Source: Clostridium_AD frigoriphilum (GTDB lineage Bacteria > Bacillota > Clostridia > Clostridiales > Clostridiaceae). Taken from it: 64,000 bases of DNA. Made by a program: the position numbers and the translations under genes. A model generated the notes under the pieces. The model was not told the DNA's origin, searched no databases, and saw only the letters and a program-made list of their open reading frames with translations. Below are positions 32,962-39,742 of this stretch, one piece after another; position 1 is the stretch's first letter, and the number at the start of each line of letters is the position of its first letter. Where the stretch lies: contig NZ_JAZHFS010000015.1 of the NCBI RefSeq assembly GCF_036541405.1, positions 51,366 to 115,365 on the forward strand, written 5' to 3'.

Positions 32962-34146
32962 ATGAATATTGGAATTTTTACTGATGCTTATTATCCGCAA
33001 GTAAGTGGAGTGGTTACTTCTACTATGATACTAAGAAATGAATTAATTAGACTTGGACATAGCGTAACTATTGTTACAGTTACACACCCTGATGTAGAGG
33101 AAAAAGAAGGTATAATAAGATTACCTAGTTTGCCATTCTTTCTTTTACCTTCTCAAAGGGTGGGGATAATATATTCACATAAAATTATGAACAAGATAAA
33201 AAAACTAGACTTAGATATAATACATACACAAACAGAATTTAGTATAGGTATCTTTGGGAGAATAGTTGCTAGAAGATTAGGTATTCCTGTAGTTCACACC
33301 TATCATACAATGTATGAAGATTATATCCATTATGTATCTAGTGGTATAATGCTTAAGCCTGCATCACAATTCGCGAAAAAGGTAAGTAAGTTATATTGTA
33401 GAGATTGCAGTGCTATAATAGTACCTACCCAAAAGGTGAAAGATGCATTGCAGCAGTATGGGTTAAGAAGACATATAGATGTAATACCTACAGGAGTTAA
33501 TATAGAACCCTTCAGAAAAAGTAATTTTGATGAAGAACTTATTAACGATGAAAAAAAATCTTTTGGAATAAATGAAACCCAACCAGTTGTATTATATATT
33601 GGGCGTATAGCCAAGGAAAAAAGTATAGATGTAATTATAAATAGTATGAATGAACTAATTCGAAAAATACCAAATTGTAAATTGCTTCTTGTTGGTGATG
33701 GACCAGAGCGTGAAAATTTAGAAACGTTAGCTAAACATTTAGGCATTGAGAAATCTGTAGTATTTGCTGGTGAAAAACCTTGGTCAGAAATTGGAAAGTA
33801 TTATCAGATGGGCGATGTGTTTGTAGGTGCATCTCTTACAGAGACACAAGGATTAACTTTTGCAGAAGCTATGGCGGCACAAATTCCTGTTGTAGCTAAG
33901 TACGATAAGAACTTGGATGGTATAATCAAAGATAGAATTAATGGAAGAGTTTTTTATAAAGATGAAGACTTAGCCAAAATATTGTCTGAAGTTTTAATTA
34001 ATAAAGAGGAACATGATTCAATGGTGAAAAATGCTTATGATGGAATAGAACCATTATCTTCTAAGTGTTTTGGTGAAAATGTTGAGAAAATTTATATGGA
34101 AGTTGAAAAACAAAGCTGTATGTTACAAAATCAAAAAGTGACATAA
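32962..34146 (+). CDS. GT4 glycosyltransferase, probable 1,2-diacylglycerol 3-glucosyltransferase
   Basis: 394 residues, ATG 32962 after AAAGGGGACTG. NIGIFTDAYYPQVSGVVTS, VVHTYHTMYEDYIHYV and VPTQKVKDALQQYG are characteristic of the monoglucosyldiacylglycerol synthase group (LafB/Alg-type). VLYIGRIAKEKSIDVII and GASLTETQGLTFAEAMAAQI form the nucleotide-sugar site. It would transfer glucose from UDP-glucose to diacylglycerol at the inner membrane face, giving the acceptor for the preceding enzyme. The gap between the two genes is 195 bases, so they may have separate promoters. Confidence 0.85.
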   Translation: MNIGIFTDAYYPQVSGVVTSTMILRNELIRLGHSVTIVTVTHPDVEEKEGIIRLPSLPFFLLPSQRVGIIYSHKIMNKIKKLDLDIIHTQTEFSIGIFGRIVARRLGIPVVHTYHTMYEDYIHYVSSGIMLKPASQFAKKVSKLYCRDCSAIIVPTQKVKDALQQYGLRRHIDVIPTGVNIEPFRKSNFDEELINDEKKSFGINETQPVVLYIGRIAKEKSIDVIINSMNELIRKIPNCKLLLVGDGPERENLETLAKHLGIEKSVVFAGEKPWSEIGKYYQMGDVFVGASLTETQGLTFAEAMAAQIPVVAKYDKNLDGIIKDRINGRVFYKDEDLAKILSEVLINKEEHDSMVKNAYDGIEPLSSKCFGENVEKIYMEVEKQSCMLQNQKVT

Positions 34147-34158
34147 TTAATTTATGGG

Positions 34159-34200
34159 GAGAAAATTGTAAAAGACAATTTTCTTCTTTTCTTTTATTTT
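34159..34200 (+). terminator. Terminator of the second glycosyltransferase gene
   Basis: GAAAATTGT pairs with ACAATTTTC, followed by a long T-rich tail (TTCTTTTCTTTTATTTT). Confidence 0.75.
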
Positions 34201-34275
34201 AAAGAAAAATTCATCCTATATTATTTACTTATTTGGTACAATGTAATAAATATAAAAGAAATGGAGTGGGTTAGA

Positions 34276-35586
34276 ATGAAAATACTTTATTATGATTGTT
34301 TTTCGGGTATTAGTGGGGATATGAATTTAGGGGCATTACTAGATTTAGGTATAGATGAAAAATATTTAGTAGATGAGTTAAGTAAACTTAATTTAAACGG
34401 ATATGAAATAAAAGTATCAAGGGATATTAGAAAAGGCATAGAGGGAACCAAGGTAGATGTGCTTTTACAAGAGCATAACCATGAACATTCTCATGAGGAA
34501 GTTATTGAGTTACATCATCATGATGATGCTCATGGTGAACATAATCATGAACAGCTTCACAATGACAATGAAGGCGCTCATAAGCATGTACATGCAGGTA
34601 TTGAGCATATTCATAAGGATCAAAGAAATCTTAATGATATAGAGAAAATTATAAATTTAAGTGAGTTAAGTTCTAAAGTTAAAGAATTAAGTATGAAAAT
34701 ATTTATGAAGGTTGCGCTAGCTGAGGCAAAGGTTCATGGAAAACCATTATATAAAATCCATTTTCATGAGGTAGGAGCGGTAGATTCTATAGTGGATATA
34801 GTGGGAGCTGCTATTTGTTTAAATTATTTAAATGTTGATAAAATAATGAGTTCTTCTGTAGAACTTGGTGGTGGGTTCGTTAAGTGTGCTCATGGTCTTA
34901 TACCAGTTCCAGCGCCTGCTACTGTTGAGATTTTGAAGGGTATTCCAGTAAAACTTGGAGCAGTACCATTTGAAACTACAACCCCTACTGGAGCTGCAAT
35001 TCTTGCAGCTAACGTCTGCGAATTTAAAGATGATAATAATTTTATTATAAATAAAATTGGTTATGGAATAGGTAACAGAGATACTGAAATACCTAATGTA
35101 TTAAGAGTAATGTTAGTAGAGCAAGCAGATAAAGTAAGTAACGAGGAATATGATGATGAAACAGTTGAGCAAATAATTGAATGTAATATAGATGATATGA
35201 ATCCTGAGTTATATGAGTATATTATTGATATGGTTTTTAACGAGGGTGCTTTGGATGCATATATAACTCCAATTATAATGAAAAAAGGGAGACCAAGCGT
35301 AAAAATAAGTATTTTATGTGAGGAAGATAAAACTACCAGGATGAAGGAAATACTATTTAGAGAAACTACTACCCTTGGAGTAAGAAGTTTTAAAGTAGAT
35401 AAAATAAAACTTAAAAGGGAGTTTATTAAAGTAAATACTAGTTACGGCGAAGTTACCGTAAAAGAATCTTACTATAAAGGTGAAAAAATAAAAAGCAAGT
35501 TTGAATATGAAGAATGTAAGAGAATAGCTAAAAGTACTGGGGTACCTATAAGCGAAGTATACGAGAAATTAAGAAATGAAATATAA
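34276..35586 (+). CDS. larC: Nickel-pincer cofactor biosynthesis protein LarC (single-ORF form)
   Basis: 436 residues from ATG 34276; GGAGTGGG upstream favours it over ATG 34261. The enzyme inserts nickel into the pyridinium-dithiocarboxylate cofactor used by lactate racemase and related racemases. MKILYYDCFSGISGDMNLGA starts the family. A His-rich loop at about residues 65-115 (HNHEHSHEE, LHHHDDAHGEHNHE, HKHVHAG) is the nickel reservoir. The core continues FHEVGAVDSIVDIVGAAICL, FETTTPTGAAIL and GYGIGNRDTEIPNVLRVML. In Lactobacillus plantarum larC is split and joined by a programmed frameshift; here the LarC1 and LarC2 parts are one continuous frame. larB follows 55 bases downstream. larA and larE are not in this window. 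Confidence 0.95.
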   Translation: MKILYYDCFSGISGDMNLGALLDLGIDEKYLVDELSKLNLNGYEIKVSRDIRKGIEGTKVDVLLQEHNHEHSHEEVIELHHHDDAHGEHNHEQLHNDNEGAHKHVHAGIEHIHKDQRNLNDIEKIINLSELSSKVKELSMKIFMKVALAEAKVHGKPLYKIHFHEVGAVDSIVDIVGAAICLNYLNVDKIMSSSVELGGGFVKCAHGLIPVPAPATVEILKGIPVKLGAVPFETTTPTGAAILAANVCEFKDDNNFIINKIGYGIGNRDTEIPNVLRVMLVEQADKVSNEEYDDETVEQIIECNIDDMNPELYEYIIDMVFNEGALDAYITPIIMKKGRPSVKISILCEEDKTTRMKEILFRETTTLGVRSFKVDKIKLKREFIKVNTSYGEVTVKESYYKGEKIKSKFEYEECKRIAKSTGVPISEVYEKLRNEI

Positions 35587-35641
35587 TATTATACTAAAGG
35601 ATAAAATAAGGGGACTTTAAATTTAAAAAGGTGGGTAACAT

Positions 35642-36388
35642 ATGAATTCAAAAGAGATGGAGAACTTTCTTAAAAACATAAAAAATGGTGATATATCTAT
35701 TGAAGATGGTATGGATAAGTTAAAAGATCTGTCTTATTCAGATTTAGGATTTGCAAAAATAGATAATCATAGAGAACTTAGAGTTGGGTATCCAGAGGTT
35801 ATATATTGTGAAGGTAAAACTGTTAAGCAGATAAAAGGAATAGTAAGTCTAATGCTTACTAAGGATATTAACATTCTTGGCACAAGGGCTACCAGGGTTA
35901 TGTATGAAGGTGTTAAAGAAATATGTGGTGATGCTCAGTATAATGAACTTGCAAGAACAATTGTAATTAGAAGAAAGGATGTTGAACCCTCGAGTACATA
36001 CATTGCACTAGTAACAGGAGGAACGTCTGATATACCTGTTGCGGAAGAGGCCGCTGTTACTGCTGAAATTTTTGGAAATAAAGTTGAGAGAATTTATGAT
36101 GTAGGTGTAGCGGGTATTCATAGGCTTTTTGATAATTTAGATGTTATAAGGCGCGCTAAGGTAATTATCACTGTGGCTGGGATGGAAGGAGCACTAACAA
36201 GCGTTGTTGGAGGCTTAGTTGATAAACCAGTTATAGCTGTTCCAACAAGTGTAGGGTACGGAGCTAGCTTTAAAGGGCTTGCTGCACTACTTAGTATGTT
36301 AAATAGCTGCTCTAGTGGAGTCAGTGTTGTTAATATAGACAATGGTTTTGGAGCGGGATATTTAGCAAGTATTATAAATAAGTTATAA
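35642..36388 (+). CDS. larB: Pyridinium-3,5-bisdicarboxylic acid synthase LarB
   Basis: 248 residues, ATG 35642 with AAAGGTGGG. It carboxylates and hydrolyses nicotinic acid adenine dinucleotide as the first step of the nickel-pincer cofactor. The C-terminal half is a PurE-like AIR-carboxylase fold: VTGGTSDIPVAEEAAVTAEI, YDVGVAGIHRLFDN, VAGMEGALTSVVGGLVDKPV, AVPTSVGYGASFKG, NIDNGFGAGYLASII. The N-terminus (LDF..HR..R.G.PEVIYCEGKT) matches the family. It completes the larC-larB unit and ends at a strong terminator. Confidence 0.95.
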   Translation: MNSKEMENFLKNIKNGDISIEDGMDKLKDLSYSDLGFAKIDNHRELRVGYPEVIYCEGKTVKQIKGIVSLMLTKDINILGTRATRVMYEGVKEICGDAQYNELARTIVIRRKDVEPSSTYIALVTGGTSDIPVAEEAAVTAEIFGNKVERIYDVGVAGIHRLFDNLDVIRRAKVIITVAGMEGALTSVVGGLVDKPVIAVPTSVGYGASFKGLAALLSMLNSCSSGVSVVNIDNGFGAGYLASIINKL

Positions 36389-36420
36389 ATTAGATTTAGA
36401 ATTTATCTAAGTATAAAGAT

Positions 36421-36479
36421 AAGTTACTCACTTAACCGAGGGTTATTATAGCCTACGGTTAAGTGAGTAACTTTTTTTG
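36421..36479 (+). terminator. Terminator of larCB
   Basis: AAGTTACTCACTTAACCG pairs perfectly with CGGTTAAGTGAGTAACTT around a 15-base loop, followed by TTTTT. Confidence 0.93.
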
Positions 36480-36509
36480 TTAGGGATAAACTATTATTAT
36501 ATTTGCCAG

Positions 36510-36577
36510 GTTATAAATTTTTTTTATAACATAATAAATAATCTATATTTGTTATAAAAAAATATAAAAAGTATAAT
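36510..36577 (+). promoter_or_regulatory. Promoter and repeated operator-like boxes of the malolactic/malic enzyme gene
   Basis: GTTATAAA (36510-36517) and TTTATAAC (36523-36530) form a perfect inverted repeat with a 5-base spacer. A third box, GTTATAAA (36551-36558), overlaps TTGTTA (36549-36554), a -35-like hexamer 17 bp from TATAAT (36572-36577). An activator site next to and over the -35 box is typical of LysR control; the candidate regulator is encoded right behind the enzyme gene. Confidence 0.55.
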
Positions 36578-36621
36578 GGAGTTAAAGATAAAAGAAAAAA
36601 AATTAAAAGGGGTGGTATAAA

Positions 36622-38253
36622 ATGATAAACTTAAAAGGCCAAGACTTATTAAGAAATCCTTATTTAAACAAGGGAACTGCTTTTACAAAGGAAGAAAGAA
36701 AAATGTATGAACTTACAGGATTATTACCAAACGCTGTAAGAACTATTGAGCAGCAAGAACAGATAATTTATCAAAGAACTAAAGATTTTGAAGACAAATT
36801 AGAAAAACGTAATTACCTTATGAATTTATATGACACTAACAAAACACTTTTCAGCTATGTTATAGGTAAACATATTACTGAATTTCTTCCTATAATATAT
36901 ACTCCAACTATAGGCGATGCAGTAATAAATTATTCGAAAATCTATGATACTCCAAAGGATGCTGTTTTCCTTTCAATAGACCATCCCGAAGATATTAAAA
37001 AATCTATCGAGAACTCTTTAAAAGATCTTGATGAAATAAAATTGATTGTTGTTACTGATGGTGAAGGAGTTCTTGGAATAGGTGATTGGGGTGTTCAAGG
37101 GGTTGATATATCTATAGGAAAGCTTGCCGTATATACAGTAGCTGCAGGTATTAATCCTAAGAATGCTCTTCCTATAGTAATAGATTCGGGAACAAATAAC
37201 GAGGCACTTTTAAATGATCCATTTTATCTTGGGAATAAACACAAAAGAGTGACTGGAGAAAAATACTATGACTTTATTGATAAATTTGTAAAGATTGTTC
37301 TTGAGCTATTTCCTGAAGTACTTCTTCATTGGGAAGACCTTGGTCGTGGCAACGCAAGTGCCATTCTTGAAAATTATAGATCAAAGATTTGTACGTTTAA
37401 TGATGATATACAGGGAACTGGGGTCATGATGGTATCAGCAATGAGTGCTATTGCTGAGGTAACTGGTATACCAATTAAAGACCACAAAATATTAGTTTTT
37501 GGTGGTGGTACTGCAGGGATAGGTGTATCAGATCAAATATTACTTGAAAAAATGCAAAGTGGATTATCAGAAGAAAATGCAATAAAGCAATTCTATCTTG
37601 TTGATCGCTTTGGTCTTATTACGCAAGATATGGATAATCTTACTGAGGGTCAGAAAAAATATGCAAGAGCCAAAGGTGAATTTAAAAAACCACTTACTAA
37701 TCTTGCTGAGATAGTAGAGGCTACTAAGCCTACAGTACTTATTGGAACTTCTGGAGTAACCGGTGCATTCACAGAAGAAGCTGTAAGAAAAATGGCAGAG
37801 TTAAATGAAAAACCTGCTATTATGCCGATTTCAAATCCTACTAAACTCGCAGAAGCAAAAGCTACAGACTTAATAAAATGGACAGATGGACGTGCATTAG
37901 TTGTAACTGGAAGCCCCTCTGAACCAATTGAGCATAATGGGGTAACATACACTATTGGTCAGGCTAACAATGCGTTATTATACCCCGGATTAGGACTTGG
38001 TATAATAGTTGCAAAAGCTAAAACTGTATCCGATGGAATGTTATCTGCAGCTGCTCATGGAATAGCATCTCTTCAAGATTTTTCAAAGACGGGAGCCGCA
38101 ATTTTACCTTCAGTTGAAAAAGTTAGGGAAGCATCAAAACTTGTAGCAATTGCTGTGGTGAAGCAAGCAATTAAAGAAGGGTTAAATCGAATTGAAATTG
38201 TAGATGTTAAAAAGGCAGTGGAAGATAGTATTTGGGAACCAATTTACAAATAA
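36622..38253 (+). CDS. Malolactic enzyme / NAD-dependent malic enzyme
   Basis: 543 residues, ATG 36622 with AAAGGGGTGG. The protein begins LLRNPYLNKGTAFTKEERKM and is collinear with lactic acid bacterial malolactic enzyme (MleS) and large NAD malic enzymes: FLPIIYTPTIGDA, VTDGEGVLGIGDWGVQGVDI (substrate site), LLHWEDLGRGNASAIL and FNDDIQGTGVMM (metal-binding acidic residues), VFGGGTAGIGVSD (NAD), ISNPTKLAEA. It either decarboxylates L-malate directly to lactate or makes pyruvate plus NADH; sequence alone does not separate these. A LysR-type gene lies behind it on the opposite strand, as MleR does near mle genes in other Firmicutes. It ends just before the dispersed hairpin element. Confidence 0.9.
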   Translation: MINLKGQDLLRNPYLNKGTAFTKEERKMYELTGLLPNAVRTIEQQEQIIYQRTKDFEDKLEKRNYLMNLYDTNKTLFSYVIGKHITEFLPIIYTPTIGDAVINYSKIYDTPKDAVFLSIDHPEDIKKSIENSLKDLDEIKLIVVTDGEGVLGIGDWGVQGVDISIGKLAVYTVAAGINPKNALPIVIDSGTNNEALLNDPFYLGNKHKRVTGEKYYDFIDKFVKIVLELFPEVLLHWEDLGRGNASAILENYRSKICTFNDDIQGTGVMMVSAMSAIAEVTGIPIKDHKILVFGGGTAGIGVSDQILLEKMQSGLSEENAIKQFYLVDRFGLITQDMDNLTEGQKKYARAKGEFKKPLTNLAEIVEATKPTVLIGTSGVTGAFTEEAVRKMAELNEKPAIMPISNPTKLAEAKATDLIKWTDGRALVVTGSPSEPIEHNGVTYTIGQANNALLYPGLGLGIIVAKAKTVSDGMLSAAAHGIASLQDFSKTGAAILPSVEKVREASKLVAIAVVKQAIKEGLNRIEIVDVKKAVEDSIWEPIYK

Positions 38254-38259
38254 AATAGA

Positions 38260-38370
38260 TTAAATCATCTCCTGCGGAGCTGCAATATTAACGACTTCAG
38301 AAGGATATTTATACTCCAACTTATAGAAGAGGGAGACTTTCCTTCTAAAATGTCGTTAAAGGGGATGTTT
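38260..38370. repeat. Dispersed inverted-repeat element, long copy (MITE/REP-like or structured RNA)
   Basis: Arms TTAACGACTTCAGAAGG (38288-38304) and CCTTCTAAAATGTCGTTAA (38341-38359) pair, with an inner CTCC/GGAG pair. The outer ends TAAATCATCTCCT and AGGGGATGTTTTTA are imperfect inverted repeats of each other. A second copy of the same motifs (TTAAATCATCTCCT, TTAACGACTTCAGAAGGA) lies inverted at 52883-52930. Here it fills the space between two convergent genes and may also act as their terminator. Confidence 0.6.
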
Positions 38371-39240
38371 TTACTTTTCAAGCAGTATCCCCATTATTTC
38401 CTTTTCAATTGAAGTCATATAATGTTCTTTTTTTACAACAATAGATATATAAAAATTTATAGCTGGAACTAGAGAGACTGTTTTTATTGATGCCATATTT
38501 TCTACTGCCATATTGATCATTATTCCTATACCAACTCCAGAAGCTATTAGGGATTTTGCTGTTTGTATTTCAGTTGTGTAATAGAAATTTTTTGTGTCAA
38601 TACCATTTTCCAAACAAAGATCTTTTATTACTTTATTATGAATATATGAATCACCTAGGACTGTAAAACGCTCATCTTTAAGTTCGCTAAAGTTAACTTC
38701 AGGTTTACTTAAAAGTGGGTGACTATTACTAGTACAAACCATGAATTGATCTGTTTTTAAGATAGTGGTATTAAGGTCATTATCTTTTAAAGGCGCAATG
38801 GAACCTATTAATGCAATATCAACTTGACCAGAATCTAGTAACTTTTTCATCGCTGTAGAACCTGTTTCAACAAGTTCAATATGGTTCACAAGACCATTTA
38901 TATCTAAGACCTTCATAAAAGGTGGAAAAAAATAAGCACCAATCATCGGTGGAACTCCTAATTTTATTTTTGCTCCGCTTATTCTTGATATTTCAAGTTT
39001 TGCTGCTTTTATTTCATGTAGAACATTGTATGCTCGTTTCTCAAGGATTTTTCCAGCTTCAGTTAAGGAAAGTTGTGATTTAGAATGATCTCTAATTACA
39101 AGTCTTTCTCCTAGTTCTTTTTCAATTTTATGTAGTGCCATTGTTATTGAAGGCTGGGAAACAAAAAGCATTTCTGCAGTTTTTGTGAAACTTTTATTTT
39201 GGCATAAATAATAAAAATATTCTAAATCTCTTATATTCAT
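38371..39240 (-). CDS. LysR-type transcriptional regulator (MleR-like by context)
   Basis: 289 residues; AAGGAG precedes ATG 39240. The N-terminal winged helix-turn-helix is typical: IRDLEYFYYLCQNKSFTKTA, then LFVSQPSITMALHKIEKELG, LSLTEAGKILEKRA. The effector-binding domain runs from about residue 88 (IKLGVPPMIGAYFFPPFM) and contains the usual VDIALIGS and GVGIGIMINMA. It is convergent with the malate enzyme gene, whose promoter carries LysR-like boxes, so L-malate is a plausible inducer (inference). Its own upstream region is a 53-bp palindrome that it shares with a 31-residue membrane protein gene. Confidence 0.9.
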   Translation of the reverse strand: MNIRDLEYFYYLCQNKSFTKTAEMLFVSQPSITMALHKIEKELGERLVIRDHSKSQLSLTEAGKILEKRAYNVLHEIKAAKLEISRISGAKIKLGVPPMIGAYFFPPFMKVLDINGLVNHIELVETGSTAMKKLLDSGQVDIALIGSIAPLKDNDLNTTILKTDQFMVCTSNSHPLLSKPEVNFSELKDERFTVLGDSYIHNKVIKDLCLENGIDTKNFYYTTEIQTAKSLIASGVGIGIMINMAVENMASIKTVSLVPAINFYISIVVKKEHYMTSIEKEIMGILLEK

Positions 39241-39265
39241 ATATCACAACTCCTTAACAAATGAG

Positions 39266-39318
39266 CATACACTATTAATTTATAATAAGCAAATAATATT
39301 ATAAGTTAATAGTGTATG
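39266..39318. promoter_or_regulatory. 53-bp inverted repeat in the divergent region between the LysR gene and the 31-aa gene
   Basis: CATACACTATTAA (39266-39278) is perfectly inverted as TTAATAGTGTATG (39306-39318). Inside, TTATAATA is inverted as TATTATAA after one mismatched position. The remaining centre is about nine bases. Both arms contain -10-like TATAAT/ATTATA, so the site could cover promoters in both directions. Confidence 0.6.
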
Positions 39319-39414
39319 ATTTGTATACTTTAACCGATATTACCATATAACTATAGGTTGTATGGTATAATTGGGTTAAACTTGTAGTTATATATGAGGT
39401 GAGGAGGTATTCCA

Positions 39415-39510
39415 ATGGAAGATAGAGCTGGAATAGTAGCTATCCTTTTAGGCGCAGTAATAACAGCATGGACAGTGGGAAAGACATGGTTTGGTAAGAA
39501 AAATAAATAA
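39415..39510 (+). CDS. 31-residue single-pass membrane protein
   Basis: ATG 39415 is preceded by GAGGTGAGGAGGT, one of the best ribosome binding sites in the window. The product starts MEDRAGIVAILLGAVITAWT and ends KTWFGKKNK. It has two acidic residues first, one ~17-residue hydrophobic helix, then a Lys-rich end, giving a clear topology. It is divergent from the LysR gene across the 53-bp palindrome and has its own terminator. That combination argues for a real gene despite its size. Function unknown. Confidence 0.75.
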   Translation: MEDRAGIVAILLGAVITAWTVGKTWFGKKNK

Positions 39511-39566
39511 ATTTAGTAGGTATGGTTCTTGAATTATGAAACATATTCAAGATAGTATATTGAATC

Positions 39567-39611
39567 AAAAGGAAAAAGTCATCTGAAATTCAGGTGACTT
39601 TTTCCTTTTAT
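39567..39611 (+). terminator. Terminator of the 31-aa membrane protein gene
   Basis: AAAAGGAAAAAGTCATCTGA pairs with TCAGGTGACTTTTTCCTTTT, one wobble, three-base loop. Confidence 0.9.
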
Positions 39612-39742
39612 TAAATTTATGGGCTAAATAGTATAATATTTTATATTATTACCAAATAAAAGATTATATTCTAAAAATATGTTGAATTGTATGTAATATT
39701 ACATATATAATAAAGGCATAAGGGTTTAAGGGTGATGATGAA

